This document shows positions 27,759 through 37,744 of a stretch of 64,000 nt of DNA, piece by piece. The DNA comes from an uncultured Alistipes sp. (GTDB taxonomy: Bacteria > Bacteroidota > Bacteroidia > Bacteroidales > Rikenellaceae). Numbering within the stretch: the first letter of the stretch is position 1; every line of letters begins with the position of its first letter. The position numbers were made by a program, and so were the translations under genes. The notes under the pieces are model-generated. The model saw nothing but the letters and a program-made list of their open reading frames with translations. It did not search any database and had not been told where the DNA came from. Location of the stretch: positions 1 to 64,000 of the forward strand of contig CALUNG010000002.1 of NCBI GenBank assembly GCA_944321955.1, in the 5' to 3' direction.

Positions 27759-29039
27759 ATGAAAAAAGACACTCTCATTTTCGATCTTATCGATGAAGAG
27801 CGCAGCAGACAGATGCGCGGTATCGAACTCATTGCTTCCGAGAACTTCGTGAGCGATCAGGTAATGCAGGCCATGGGGTCTGTCCTGACCAACAAGTACG
27901 CCGAAGGTTACCCGTCGGCACGCTATTACGGCGGATGCGAAGTCGTGGACAAAGTCGAATCACTGGCGCGCGAGCGTCTGTGCAAACTTTACGATGCGGA
28001 GTACGCCAACGTTCAGCCTCACTCGGGCGCACAGGCCAACATGGCGGTATTCTTTGCCGTTTTGAAACCGGGCGACACCTTCATGGGTCTCGACCTCTCG
28101 CACGGCGGTCACCTTTCGCACGGTTCGCCGGTAAACATGTCCGGAAAGTTCTTCAAGGCGGTAGGGTACCAGCTCAATCCCGAGACGGGTCTTGTCGATT
28201 ACGATGCCATGGAGGCCAAGGCTCTTGAATGCCACCCCAAACTTATCATCGGCGGAGCTTCGGCATATTCGCGCGAATGGGACTACAAGCGCATGCGCGA
28301 GATAGCCGACAAGGTAGGAGCCCTGCTTATGGTGGATATGGCGCACACGGCCGGTCTGATTGCGGCGGGTCTGCTCGACAACCCCGTAAAGTATGCGCAC
28401 ATCGTAACCTCCACGACACACAAGACCCTGCGCGGTCCTCGCGGCGGTATCATACTTATCGGCAAGGACTTCGACAACCCGTGGGGGTTGACCACGCCGA
28501 AGGGAGTCGTGAAGAAGATGTCTCAGATCATCGATTCGGCCGTATTCCCGGGTGTTCAGGGCGGTCCGCTCGAGCATGTCATAGCCGCCAAGGCCGTAGC
28601 ATTCGGCGAGGCGCTCGACCCGAGCTACAAGGAGTATCAGAAGCAGGTGCAGAAAAATGCCAAAGCCATGGCCGAGGCGTTTGCAAAGCGCGGTTACAAG
28701 ATCGTATCCGGCGGAACCGACAACCACCTCATACTTGTAGACCTTCGCACCAAGTTCCCCGATCTGACCGGTAAACTTGCCGAAAAGTGCCTCGTTGCTG
28801 CCGACATCACCACCAACAAGAACATGGTGCCGTTCGACTCCCGTTCGCCGTTCCAGACATCGGGACTGCGTTTCGGTACGCCGGCCATAACCACGCGAGG
28901 CCTCAAGGAGGACAAGATGGACGAGATCGTCGAGCTGATCGACCGCGTACTGCACGATCCCGAGAACGAGGAGAATATTGCAGCCGTACGCAAGGAGGTC
29001 AATGCGATGATGTCGCAATATCCTTTGTTTGCCTGGTAA
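27759..29039 (+). CDS. glyA: serine hydroxymethyltransferase
   Basis: GlyA interconverts serine and glycine while loading one-carbon units on tetrahydrofolate. The 426-residue product is full length, with PLP lysine K222 in [13 protein letters not shown], the ELIASENF start, YPSARYYGG and the [10 protein letters not shown] cofactor-binding segment. The gene is followed after 1 bp by a DUF2461 gene, so the two are co-transcribed and perhaps translationally coupled. Confidence 0.97.
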   Translation: MKKDTLIFDLIDEERSRQMRGIELIASENFVSDQVMQAMGSVLTNKYAEGYPSARYYGGCEVVDKVESLARERLCKLYDAEYANVQPHSGAQANMAVFFAVLKPGDTFMGLDLSHGGHLSHGSPVNMSGKFFKAVGYQLNPETGLVDYDAMEAKALECHPKLIIGGASAYSREWDYKRMREIADKVGALLMVDMAHTAGLIAAGLLDNPVKYAHIVTSTTHKTLRGPRGGIILIGKDFDNPWGLTTPKGVVKKMSQIIDSAVFPGVQGGPLEHVIAAKAVAFGEALDPSYKEYQKQVQKNAKAMAEAFAKRGYKIVSGGTDNHLILVDLRTKFPDLTGKLAEKCLVAADITTNKNMVPFDSRSPFQTSGLRFGTPAITTRGLKEDKMDEIVELIDRVLHDPENEENIAAVRKEVNAMMSQYPLFAW

Positions 29040-29040
29040 C

Positions 29041-29706
29041 ATGCGCGAAGTCGTCGATTTTCTCCGTTTGCTCGCCGAGCACGATGACCGTGAGTGGTTC
29101 AACGCCAACAAGGCGATGTACCGCAGCGCCGATGCCGCTTTCAAGGCCTTTGCTGCCGAATTTATCGAAGGCATAGCCTCCTTCGACGACTCGGTGCACG
29201 GGCTGTCGGTTGCCGACTGTACCTATCGCATATATCGCGATACGCGTTTCAGCGCAGACAAAACTCCGTACAAGAAACATATGGGCGTATTCGTGGCACC
29301 TCATGGCAAAAAAGCAGGCTATGCCGGTTACTACCTGCACATCGAGCCGTCGGCCGAGTGCATGATGTACGCCGGACTGTACATGCCGTCGCCAGTGGTA
29401 CTGCGGAGCGTACGCGAGGAGATTCTCGACAACGGACAGGGCATCGTTGATGCAATCGATGCTTCGAACGGCTTTACGTTATCGCTCGAATCGCAGATGA
29501 AACGTACGCCGGCGGGCTTCCCGCGTGGCCACAAGTTCGATTATCTGTTGCGTTTGCGTGATGTGGGTGTTGAGAAAATAATATCAGTAAAAGATGTTAT
29601 TGCAAATGATTTTCTGCAGCGATCGTTGGACGATTTCCGCTCGATATCACCATTTGTCAAGGTTCTCAACCGGGCCGTACAGTATGCATATGAGGAGATG
29701 ATGTAG
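29041..29706 (+). CDS. DUF2461 family protein
   Basis: The 221-residue soluble protein matches the DUF2461 family, with FLRLLAEHDDREWFNANK at the start, IYRDTRFSADKTPYKKHMG in the middle and GFPRGHKFDYLL later. Its function is unknown. The start ATG lies 1 bp after the glyA stop. A terminator hairpin follows at 29755-29780. Confidence 0.9.
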   Translation: MREVVDFLRLLAEHDDREWFNANKAMYRSADAAFKAFAAEFIEGIASFDDSVHGLSVADCTYRIYRDTRFSADKTPYKKHMGVFVAPHGKKAGYAGYYLHIEPSAECMMYAGLYMPSPVVLRSVREEILDNGQGIVDAIDASNGFTLSLESQMKRTPAGFPRGHKFDYLLRLRDVGVEKIISVKDVIANDFLQRSLDDFRSISPFVKVLNRAVQYAYEEMM

Positions 29707-29754
29707 TGCATTGGGCTCGGATTCCCAACCGGTCACCTTTTTAAGAGATTGTGT

Positions 29755-29780
29755 CAAAGAGCGGCATTTGCCGCTCTTTG
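29755..29780 (+). terminator. hairpin terminator after the glyA-DUF2461 unit
   Basis: CAAAGAGCGGCA (29755-29766) and TGCCGCTCTTTG (29769-29780) form a 12-bp inverted repeat with a tight loop, followed by TGTTTATAAT. Confidence 0.75.
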
Positions 29781-30055
29781 TGTTTATAATATTGCCGCAG
29801 TGTCGTTTCTCTCCGCATCCGACCGTAATCATATCGGCATGTCGTTACGATATTTATAATATGCGGAATGTCGTCATGGATTCGGATGGTATTGTATTCT
29901 GCTGACAGATGCGATTTCTTTAAGTGCGCCGCCACACGTGTTGAATACTTTTTTTTCATTTGCTGTAAAGGAATTTTTGAATATACTTCATTGTTTATCC
30001 GCGCAGATGTCCCAATAAAAAATATTTGTATATTAGGATATTAGTATTAAATGTT
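29781..30055. other. intergenic stretch with no recognised gene
   Basis: About 275 bp of AT-rich DNA lie between the terminator and the promoter of the fimbrillin-like lipoprotein. I see no convincing coding sequence. A 72-codon minus-strand frame (29741-29959) runs into the terminator hairpin and is probably not real. An ACACGTGT palindrome and an 8-T run occur near 29933-29956. Confidence 0.5.
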
Positions 30056-30063
30056 TATATTTG
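30056..30063 (+). promoter_or_regulatory. -7 promoter box for the fimbrillin-like lipoprotein gene
   Basis: TATATTTG matches TAnnTTTG, 47 bp before the ATG at 30111. It rules out the in-frame ATG at 30051 as the start. Confidence 0.55.
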
Positions 30064-30110
30064 CAGAAAGAACTCTGTTTCCTAACAGAATAAAATTAAC
30101 CCTAACATTT

Positions 30111-32462
30111 ATGCAAATGAAAAACTATCGACCATTGATCGCAGTTGTTCTTTTGGCTGCCGTATTGCAGTCATGCAGGAACGACATCGAATCCCTTGAT
30201 GTTGCGCCGGAAAGCAATAAAAGGGTATTCAAGGCCTATTCAGAAACGGTTACCCGAACTACCATGGGGGACAATTACTCCGTGATATGGAGCGAAAATG
30301 ACGAAATCAGGGTAACAGGCTTCACCGAGACATCAAGGTATAGCCAATTTTTTACAATCTCTTCAGGCGCAGGTACTACAGTGGCCGAGTTTGAGGGCGA
30401 ACTCGGCGATTATGAGTGCTACATAGGAATGTACCCGCGCGGTGCTCTGACCTTCTATGTATTGTCCCGCGACCAACTCCTGTTATATCACAACAAGAGC
30501 GCCGTATTCGATGAACTCAACTTTATCGATGAGATCAATCCCATGGTCGCTTTTACGGAGAACGGTTCGGACTTGCAGTTCAAGAATATTTTGGGTATAG
30601 TCGAATTCAAGATTACCGGAACGGGGAACATAGTATCGCTGAAGGTGACGGCGGACAAAGGGGAGTATATCTCCGGAATGTTCCTGCTCGACGTTCCCAC
30701 ATGTACTCTGACCCCATATACGGACAAAAGTACATATTTCGATGCCAACACCAACTATTCCTTCATATCGGCCGGTTTGAAAGAGCCTATTACACTCTCG
30801 TCCACGCCGCGTTCGATATATGCACTCTTGCCGCCCGGAACCTATCACAATCTTTCGGTGCAGACCATTGACGATACCGGCATGCTTACCACCAGAACGG
30901 CAACCAATGACATTACGGTTGCGCGTTCTCAGATAACACGTGTTTCGGAATTTACGCACAATACTACGACGATACCTTATGTTGCAGCGAGGTATGCGCA
31001 TGAATTGAGCGATTTCTATATCTCGAAGATTGAAATACAAACCAACTCGCTGGCCAAGGGAATCTATTATGCCAATTTCCCGTACGATGAATACGAGAGC
31101 ATGATCGCTACGGGAAAGACTGACAAGGATATTGTTCTCGACGGCAATTATGAGCCCATCTCCGGTGCCATGAGCGGCCATATAACCTTAAATGAAACAT
31201 ACATGCATCCCAATACGGATATGGTAGTATTGTGTGCGGCAATTGATGAGAATCAGGAGATACTGCAGGAGGTTTCCAAGTGCGTGTTCACCGTGCCTGA
31301 CGTCCCATACACAAGCGAGATAGAGGCGGCTGTCAACGAGCAGACCGCCGTTATCACAGAAAATTCGATCGCACTGGACATATCGACGAATCTGGACAGC
31401 GGCATGATAATGGCACAGGCCGTAAGCGATGAATTATTGGCGAGCTATGATCCGAGAGGTGTCGAGATAAATACGGTCATCGGCAGTTACTATAAGGGTG
31501 CAGTTGGCAGCACGGTAGAATTCATCGGGTTGCAACCTTCGACGGATTATACCGTTTATTATACGGTAACTGATGCCGATACATGGATATTCGACCAGCC
31601 GACCAAGTATGTTTCATATTTGAGATACTCGAATATGGGCTCATACAAGTTCACGACGCCTGCACATACTCCCTCTGCAGCTACCGTCTCCCTTGAAGCA
31701 ACCGACATACAGGACGTTTCGGCCACCATTACGGCTACTCTTTCTGAAGGCTCGAAAAAAATGAAGTATTATTGGGACTACGCATCAAGTACCTATCCCA
31801 TTAATGCCGATCATGTTGCCGTATACGGTACGGAATTGACTTCGGAGGATGGATCCAATACGGTAACCATAAATCTGAATACCAAGTACGAGACAGGGTA
31901 TGTAATATATGCCGTGGCCTATGACGAGAATGATTCCTACGGTGTGCTTGCACAATTGTCCTTCACTACGACGGCTCTTGTACCGACGCAGGATCCCGAA
32001 TACACGAAATTCCTCGGAACATACATAATGACATACTCGCAATCGGGTCAGAACTGGAGTGGAAGCTCGCCGCATACGGTAACGATATCACAGGCTGTGG
32101 AGGGACGTTCGTTTAATATTTCTGGATTGATGAAAGAGGAGCTTGCCGCACAGTATTCGATGCCTAATACGATCGAAGCGACGTTCCATAATGGCAAATT
32201 GAGGATACCATGCGTACTTTTCAGCCAAACGGTGAGCTTCGGAGACGTACAAATGCACCTGCTTTCAAGCGATGCGGTTTACATATACTACAATGAGACG
32301 GCATCCCTCGAAACAGAATTCAACGACGGTGTCCTGACGCCGAAGTACCTCAATCCCGACGGGAATATCCTTTACGACGGTTTATATTGGGGCAATTCTC
32401 AGGGCTACATTGACTATTACGTCAATATTGTACTGACAAAGACCGATAATACCGTGCAGTAG
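30111..32462 (+). CDS. fimbrillin-like surface lipoprotein with repeated beta-sandwich domains
   Basis: The 783-residue product has a lipoprotein signal peptide with lipobox LQSC (Cys near residue 22). The segment TVTRTTMGDNYSVIWSENDEI and the next ~270 residues resemble the fimbrillin-like (Mfa-like) N-terminal domain. The rest has at least two Ser/Thr-rich fibronectin-type modules; the ones around residues 420-530 and 535-635 share a GLQPSTDYTVYYTV-type strand. The C-terminal ~130 residues form a separate domain of unknown type. It is probably displayed on the outer membrane. Codon use is more AT-rich than in neighbouring housekeeping genes. A 44-residue peptide gene follows. Confidence 0.8.
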   Translation: MQMKNYRPLIAVVLLAAVLQSCRNDIESLDVAPESNKRVFKAYSETVTRTTMGDNYSVIWSENDEIRVTGFTETSRYSQFFTISSGAGTTVAEFEGELGDYECYIGMYPRGALTFYVLSRDQLLLYHNKSAVFDELNFIDEINPMVAFTENGSDLQFKNILGIVEFKITGTGNIVSLKVTADKGEYISGMFLLDVPTCTLTPYTDKSTYFDANTNYSFISAGLKEPITLSSTPRSIYALLPPGTYHNLSVQTIDDTGMLTTRTATNDITVARSQITRVSEFTHNTTTIPYVAARYAHELSDFYISKIEIQTNSLAKGIYYANFPYDEYESMIATGKTDKDIVLDGNYEPISGAMSGHITLNETYMHPNTDMVVLCAAIDENQEILQEVSKCVFTVPDVPYTSEIEAAVNEQTAVITENSIALDISTNLDSGMIMAQAVSDELLASYDPRGVEINTVIGSYYKGAVGSTVEFIGLQPSTDYTVYYTVTDADTWIFDQPTKYVSYLRYSNMGSYKFTTPAHTPSAATVSLEATDIQDVSATITATLSEGSKKMKYYWDYASSTYPINADHVAVYGTELTSEDGSNTVTINLNTKYETGYVIYAVAYDENDSYGVLAQLSFTTTALVPTQDPEYTKFLGTYIMTYSQSGQNWSGSSPHTVTISQAVEGRSFNISGLMKEELAAQYSMPNTIEATFHNGKLRIPCVLFSQTVSFGDVQMHLLSSDAVYIYYNETASLETEFNDGVLTPKYLNPDGNILYDGLYWGNSQGYIDYYVNIVLTKTDNTVQ

Positions 32463-32524
32463 CTGTGGCCGTAAAGTATACGGTGTTTATCCGGAAAATA
32501 AATTAACAAATATCTAAACGATTT

Positions 32525-32659
32525 ATGAAAATGAAAACGAACAGATACAAGTCTCCATATATTTTCACGACGGAAATTCGAACCGAGAACGGGTTTGCGG
32601 CCAGTACCGAAAATTTCGGCCCGTATGACGATGAAGAGATTGACGCCGGCTGGGTATAA
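32525..32659 (+). CDS. short acidic peptide with Gly-Trp-Val end
   Basis: This 44-codon frame begins MKMKTNRYKSPYIFTTEIRT and ends in DDEEIDAGWV: a basic start, a YxSP motif, then an acidic tail with a near-terminal Trp. I recall this pattern from many unannotated Bacteroidales micro-ORFs next to surface lipoprotein genes, but no function is known. It lies 62 bp after the fimbrillin-like gene and 20 bp before a strong terminator, so it should share that transcript. No signal peptide is visible. Confidence 0.65.
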   Translation: MKMKTNRYKSPYIFTTEIRTENGFAASTENFGPYDDEEIDAGWV

Positions 32660-32679
32660 TCCATAATTATATATACGAT

Positions 32680-32723
32680 CGACGGCAGGACCCGCGAAAG
32701 GTCCTGCCGTCGGTGTTTTTTTT
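32680..32723 (+). terminator. strong Rho-independent terminator
   Basis: Perfect 13-bp arms CGACGGCAGGACC (32680-32692) and GGTCCTGCCGTCG (32700-32712) with a 7-nt loop, followed by GTG and eight T. It ends the fimbrillin-like/peptide transcript. Confidence 0.93.
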
Positions 32724-32799
32724 CAGAGTGTCTCGTGGCTCGAACGGAACCGTTCAATGATTTACTCACTTGCGAGGTATCCGTATGGCCTCACACATG

Positions 32800-34164
32800 C
32801 TATTTCCCGGCGAAATACTTGTAGAACCATGGTATCGTCTCCATGCCCTTGCGGAACTGGTCGAGACCGTAGCTCTCGTTTGGCGAGTGTATTGCATCCT
32901 GCGACAGGCCGAACCCGATCAGAAGCGACTTTATACCGAGAATCTGCTCGAATCCGCTGATGATGGGTATCGATCCGCCCGAATAGAAGGGCAGAGGCTT
33001 CTTGCCGAAAGTGGTTTCTATGGCTTTTTCTGCGGCTTTGTATGCCGGCATGTCGGTGGGCGCAACATATGGAGCACCTCCGTGGAGGAATCTGACGTCG
33101 ACCTTTACGCTCTTGGGGGCTATTGCCTTGAAGTGTGCGGCAAACAACTCGCCGATCTTGTTGAAGTCCTGATTGGGCACGAGGCGCATCGATATTTTGG
33201 CCGAGGCTTTCGACGGAATTACGGTCTTGGTACCTTCGCCCGTATATCCGCCCCATATTCCGTTGACGTCGAGCGACGGACGCACTCCCGTACGTTCGAG
33301 GGTGGTATAACCTTTTTCGCCCTCCACGTCATCGATGTCGAGCGCCTGTTTGTACTCTTCCAACGAGAACGGGGCCTCGTTGAATGCCTTGCGCTCTTCG
33401 GCCGTCAGTTCGCGCACGTCGTCATAGAATCCCGGGATGGTTATACGGCCGTTTTCGTCCACGAGCGAAGCCACGAGCCTTGTAAGGACATTGGCCGGAT
33501 TGGCTACGGCTCCGCCGAAAAGACCCGAATGCAAATCCTTGTTCGGGCCCGTAACCTCGACCTCCATATAGGTCAGTCCGCGCAGGCCACACGTTATGGA
33601 TGGAGTCTCCATCGATAACATCGAAGTATCGGATACGAGTATTATGTCGGCCTTGAGCATCTCCCTGTTTTCGCGGCAGAAGTCGTAAAGATGCGCCGAA
33701 CCAATCTCCTCCTCTCCTTCGAGCATGAACTTGACATTGCAAGGTAGGGTATCGGTAGCACACATCGCCTCGAAGGCCTTGGCATGCATGAAGAGTTGTC
33801 CCTTGTCGTCGTCGGCACCGCGGCCCCAGATACGTCCGTCCTTGACTACCGGTTCGAAGGGGTCGGTGTGCCACTCTTCGCGCGGATCCACCGGCATGAC
33901 ATCGTAGTGACCGTATACGAGTACGGTTTTGGCGTCGGGGCTTATGATCTTCTCGGCGAAGACAACTGGGTTGCCGTCGGTCGGTATCACCTCGGCATGG
34001 TCGGCTCCGGCCTTTACGAGTGAGGCCGCCAACCATTCGGCACAACGTTGCATGTCGGGCTTGTGTTCGGACTGTGCACTGATCGAAGGAATACGCAGCA
34101 GCTCGAACAGTTCGCTGATAAAGGCGTCGTTGTGCTGTTCTATGTACTTCAGGGCTTTATTCAT
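32800..34164 (-). CDS. M20 family dipeptidase
   Basis: The 454-residue metallopeptidase belongs to the M20 (PepV/CNDP-like) group. The zinc site is built from GHYDVMPVD, GRGADDDKG and LEGEEEIGS. The dimerisation domain with DLHSGLFGG sits between two catalytic-domain halves. It probably trims dipeptides in the cytoplasm, as no signal peptide is present. It lies 12 bp after glmM and is likely co-transcribed with it, without an obvious functional link. Confidence 0.9.
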   Translation of the reverse strand: MNKALKYIEQHNDAFISELFELLRIPSISAQSEHKPDMQRCAEWLAASLVKAGADHAEVIPTDGNPVVFAEKIISPDAKTVLVYGHYDVMPVDPREEWHTDPFEPVVKDGRIWGRGADDDKGQLFMHAKAFEAMCATDTLPCNVKFMLEGEEEIGSAHLYDFCRENREMLKADIILVSDTSMLSMETPSITCGLRGLTYMEVEVTGPNKDLHSGLFGGAVANPANVLTRLVASLVDENGRITIPGFYDDVRELTAEERKAFNEAPFSLEEYKQALDIDDVEGEKGYTTLERTGVRPSLDVNGIWGGYTGEGTKTVIPSKASAKISMRLVPNQDFNKIGELFAAHFKAIAPKSVKVDVRFLHGGAPYVAPTDMPAYKAAEKAIETTFGKKPLPFYSGGSIPIISGFEQILGIKSLLIGFGLSQDAIHSPNESYGLDQFRKGMETIPWFYKYFAGK

Positions 34165-34176
34165 ATTGTTTACTTG

Positions 34177-35565
34177 TTAGATGTTGCAGATCTCCTTTAT
34201 TTCGGCGATGAACCTTTGCGCCAGCGCATCGGCCTCGGCCATGGTTTTGGCTTCGGTATAGACGCGGATGATCGGTTCGGTGTTCGATTTGCGAAGGTGT
34301 ACCCAGTTCTCGGGGAAGTCTATCTTTACGCCGTCTATATCGTTCACCTTTTCACCGGCATATCGTCTCTTTATCTCAAGCAATACTTTGTTTACATCGA
34401 TTGCGGGCGTCAGCTCGATCTTGTTCTTCGAGGCATAGTATGCCGGATATGTTGCACGCAGCTGCGTCATGGTCATATTTTTCTTTGCAAGGAACGTGAG
34501 GAAGAGTGCCGTACCGACCAGAGCATCACGGCCGTAATGGAGTTCGGGATAGATGACTCCGCCATTGCCCTCGCCGCCTATGACGGCTCCTACCTCCTTC
34601 ATTTTGGCAACCACGTTGACTTCGCCTACGGCCGAAGCAAAATATTTTCCGCCGTGACGTTCCGTTACGTCACGCAATGCGCGTGATGAGCTGAGGTTCG
34701 ATACGGTATTGCCGACCTTGTTCGACAAAACGTAGTCGGCTACTGCAACCAGCGTATACTCCTCGACAAACATCGAGCCATCTTCGCTGACGAATGCAAG
34801 CCTGTCGACATCCGGATCGACAACGATGCCCAGATCGGCCTTTTCACGCACGATGACTTTCGATATCTCGGTGAGGTTCTCGGGCAGGGGCTCGGGATTG
34901 TGGGCGAAATTGCCTGTCGGTTCGCAGTTGAGCTCCACGACCTCGCATCCAAGCTCACGCAGCAGTTTAGGCATTACGATTCCGCCAACGGAGTTTACGG
35001 CGTCCACCACGACCTTGAAATGTCTTTTGCGGACGGCTTCGACATCGACAAGCGGCAGTGCGAGAACCTGCTTTATGTGTTCGTCGTTAAATGACTGGCG
35101 CGAAATGACTTTGCCGATGCCGTCTATCTGCGGGAATTCGAAATCCTCCTGCTCGGCGAGTGCCAGTACGCGCTTGCCTTCTGCGTCGTTGAGAAATTCG
35201 CCGTGTTCGTTCAGCAGTTTAAGGGCGTTCCACTGTTTGGGGTTGTGCGATGCCGTGATTATTATGCCGCCGTCGGCTTTGTTGTTGATGACGGCCATCT
35301 CGGTTCCGGGTGTAGTGCAGAGCCCGACGTTGATGACATCGGCGCCGCAACCGAGAAGCGTACCCTCGACGATATCACCGACAAGTTCGCCGGAAATGCG
35401 GGCGTCGCGTCCCACAACGATGGTAAGATGTTTGCCTCCATTCTTTTCACTTGTGAAACGCACGTATGCCGATGTGAATTTTACGATGTCTATTGGCGTG
35501 AGATTGTCGCCCTGGCGGCCGCCTATTGTTCCTCTGATACCGGAGATCGATTTGATAAGAGTCAT
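34177..35565 (-). CDS. glmM: phosphoglucosamine mutase
   Basis: GlmM converts glucosamine-6-phosphate to glucosamine-1-phosphate for peptidoglycan and LPS precursors. The 462-residue phosphohexomutase has the phosphoserine loop TASHNP (S106), the metal-binding DPDVDRL, the sugar-binding GEGNGG and the C-terminal phosphate-binding RKSNTEPIIRVY. It resembles Bacteroidetes GlmM, but a phosphomannomutase/phosphoglucomutase role cannot be excluded from sequence. It is the first gene of a two-gene operon with the M20 dipeptidase. Confidence 0.87.
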   Translation of the reverse strand: MTLIKSISGIRGTIGGRQGDNLTPIDIVKFTSAYVRFTSEKNGGKHLTIVVGRDARISGELVGDIVEGTLLGCGADVINVGLCTTPGTEMAVINNKADGGIIITASHNPKQWNALKLLNEHGEFLNDAEGKRVLALAEQEDFEFPQIDGIGKVISRQSFNDEHIKQVLALPLVDVEAVRKRHFKVVVDAVNSVGGIVMPKLLRELGCEVVELNCEPTGNFAHNPEPLPENLTEISKVIVREKADLGIVVDPDVDRLAFVSEDGSMFVEEYTLVAVADYVLSNKVGNTVSNLSSSRALRDVTERHGGKYFASAVGEVNVVAKMKEVGAVIGGEGNGGVIYPELHYGRDALVGTALFLTFLAKKNMTMTQLRATYPAYYASKNKIELTPAIDVNKVLLEIKRRYAGEKVNDIDGVKIDFPENWVHLRKSNTEPIIRVYTEAKTMAEADALAQRFIAEIKEICNI

Positions 35566-35699
35566 GGTCGGATTGGTGTTTATTAAAATTATGATTTACG
35601 TATACCTATGTTAATAAAAAATCGGATCGATTTTTTTTTGAAATTCGAGGTAAATATATTACTTTTATGCCAATTATAAAAACCACAAATAGAAAAATT

Positions 35700-36575
35700 A
35701 TGAGAATAATACCGCCTTCGGAGCTGATAATCAATGATGACGGTTCCATTTTCCATTTGCACCTCAAGCCGGAACAGCTTGCAGACACCGTAATTCTTGT
35801 CGGTGATCCCGGCAGGGTAGCCCTCGTGGCATCGTTCTTCGAGAGCAAGGAGTGTGAAGTATCCAATCGCGAATTCAACATAATCACAGGCAAGTACAAC
35901 GGGAAGCGCATGACGGTGATGTCCACCGGCATAGGCATAGGCAACATCGACATTTCGGTTACCGAACTCGACGCCCTGGCCAATGTCGACTTCACCACAA
36001 GGCAGGTCAAGCCGCAGTTGCGTCAGCTGACGCTCGTACGACTCGGAACGTCGGGGGCGATACAGCCCGATATCAAGGTCGGCGATTTCGTCTTCTCGCG
36101 CACATCGGTCGGTTTTGACGGTCTGTTGAACTATTACAAGGGTCGCAACGATGTCTGCGACCTCGCAATCGAAAAAGCCTTCATGAAGCATACCGGCTGG
36201 AACGAACTGCTTCCCAAACCCTATTTCATCGATGCGGACAAGGGTCTTTGGGAACTGTTCAAAGACTCGACCGTAGAGGGTATTACGGTCGCCGCACCCG
36301 GATTCTACGCGCCTCAGGGCCGTTGGGTGCGTCTCGAACCTGCCGACGTGCATCTCAACGAGAAGATCGAATCGTTCGAGTATGAAGGACGCCGCATAAC
36401 CAACTTCGAGATGGAGGGCTCGGCTCTGGCCGGACTTTCGGCTCTGATGGGTCACCGCGCCGCTACGATCTGCACGATCATAGCCCAGCGTATCGCCAAG
36501 GATGCATGCACCGACTACAAGCCTTTCGTCAAACAGATGATAAAGATGGCTCTGGACAAGCTGTCGACATTGTAA
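35700..36575 (+). CDS. uridine phosphorylase-like nucleoside phosphorylase
   Basis: The 291-residue product is a PNP/UDP family enzyme with the phosphate-binding GDPGRVALVA, the central RLGTSGAIQPDIKVGD and nucleoside-binding FEMEGSAL motifs. The family cleaves (deoxy)nucleosides with phosphate in salvage. It differs from the DeoD enzyme elsewhere in the window and is closest to uridine phosphorylase. I start it at the ATG 35700, because a near-consensus -7 box (TACTTTTA, 35660-35667) overlaps the in-frame ATG at 35667. It lies 27 bp before dnaN. Confidence 0.85.
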   Translation: MRIIPPSELIINDDGSIFHLHLKPEQLADTVILVGDPGRVALVASFFESKECEVSNREFNIITGKYNGKRMTVMSTGIGIGNIDISVTELDALANVDFTTRQVKPQLRQLTLVRLGTSGAIQPDIKVGDFVFSRTSVGFDGLLNYYKGRNDVCDLAIEKAFMKHTGWNELLPKPYFIDADKGLWELFKDSTVEGITVAAPGFYAPQGRWVRLEPADVHLNEKIESFEYEGRRITNFEMEGSALAGLSALMGHRAATICTIIAQRIAKDACTDYKPFVKQMIKMALDKLSTL

Positions 36576-36602
36576 CAAGAGTATATAAACACAACATAAA
36601 TT

Positions 36603-37727
36603 ATGAAATTTACAGTATCAAGCTCTGCACTTTTGTCACTGCTGGCAACCACCGGCAAGGTTATCAGCAATAAAAATACACTTCCCATACTCGACTATTT
36701 CCTCATGGACCTCAAGGACGGGGTATTGAAGGTCACAACTTCGGATCTCGAAACCACGCTTGTGGGGTCGATCACGGTCGACAATGTGGAGAGCGATGGT
36801 ATGATAGCCGCACCCGCGAAACTCATGCTCGATTCGCTGAAGGAGTTTCCCGAAATGCCTCTGACCATTGAGGTCAATGACCGCACGTGGGAGATTACGA
36901 TCAACTGGAAGAGCGGTTCGCTTTCGATTCCCGGAGCAAGCCCCGTCAGCTATCCGGCAATTCCCTCTCTCGGTGAGGACAAGAGCGAGGTTACGCTCGA
37001 TGTCGATACGCTGGTTAACGGTATCAACAAGACCATCTTCGCTACGGCCGACGATGAACTGCGTCCGGTGATGAACGGCGTATACATCAATATCGACAAC
37101 GACAGTGTCACTTTTGTGGCTACCGACGCACACAAACTGGTGAAATATTCGACCGAGGCGAACTGCGATGTCAAGTCGTCGTTCATTCTTCCAAAGAAAC
37201 CGGCGAACCTTCTCAAGACCGTACTTCTGAAGGAGGACGAGGCCATCAAGGTGGCATTCGACGCAAAGAACGTAGTGTTCAACCTCAAGAGTTACATGCT
37301 TGTATGCCGTTTGATCGAGGGTAACTACCCGAACTACAACGCGGTCATCCCGACGAACAACTCCAACAAGGTGCTCATAGACCGTGTCGAGCTGGTAAAT
37401 GGCATACGCCGTGTTGCTGTCTGCTCGAATCCGACTACGAACCTTATCCGCATGGATATCGCCGACAACAAGGTGAACCTCAAGGCTCAGGATATCGATT
37501 TCTCGGTATCGGCCAACGAGTCGCTCAGCTGCAGTTACGAGGGCATGCCCATAACCATAGGCTTCAAATCCACGTTCCTTGTCGAGATACTCTCCAACAT
37601 CGAAACTCCGACCGTGGTTATAGAGCTCGCCGACGCAACCCGTGCAGGAGTTTTCAAGCCCGTATATGACGACAAGCAGAGCAGTTCGACGCTCATGTTG
37701 CTCATGCCGATGATGATCAACGCCTAA
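36603..37727 (+). CDS. dnaN: DNA polymerase III sliding clamp (beta subunit)
   Basis: DnaN is the ring clamp that ties polymerases to DNA. The 374-residue product has the three-domain clamp pattern, including the start MKFTVSSSALLSLLATTGKVI, the central RPVMNGVYI and DAHKLV, and the C-terminal VFKPVYDD, then a hydrophobic LMLLMPM strand. It is not beside dnaA or recF, which is normal in Bacteroidetes. It is followed 17 bp later by a DnaQ-like exonuclease gene, so two replication proteins share the transcript. Confidence 0.96.
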   Translation: MKFTVSSSALLSLLATTGKVISNKNTLPILDYFLMDLKDGVLKVTTSDLETTLVGSITVDNVESDGMIAAPAKLMLDSLKEFPEMPLTIEVNDRTWEITINWKSGSLSIPGASPVSYPAIPSLGEDKSEVTLDVDTLVNGINKTIFATADDELRPVMNGVYINIDNDSVTFVATDAHKLVKYSTEANCDVKSSFILPKKPANLLKTVLLKEDEAIKVAFDAKNVVFNLKSYMLVCRLIEGNYPNYNAVIPTNNSNKVLIDRVELVNGIRRVAVCSNPTTNLIRMDIADNKVNLKAQDIDFSVSANESLSCSYEGMPITIGFKSTFLVEILSNIETPTVVIELADATRAGVFKPVYDDKQSSSTLMLLMPMMINA

Positions 37728-37744
37728 GTTCCGGCAGCAGACAT

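Noticed and set aside
29741-29959. A 72-codon minus-strand frame after the DUF2461 gene
   Set aside because: Its end is encoded by the terminator hairpin, it has no promoter box, and the protein shows no recognisable features.
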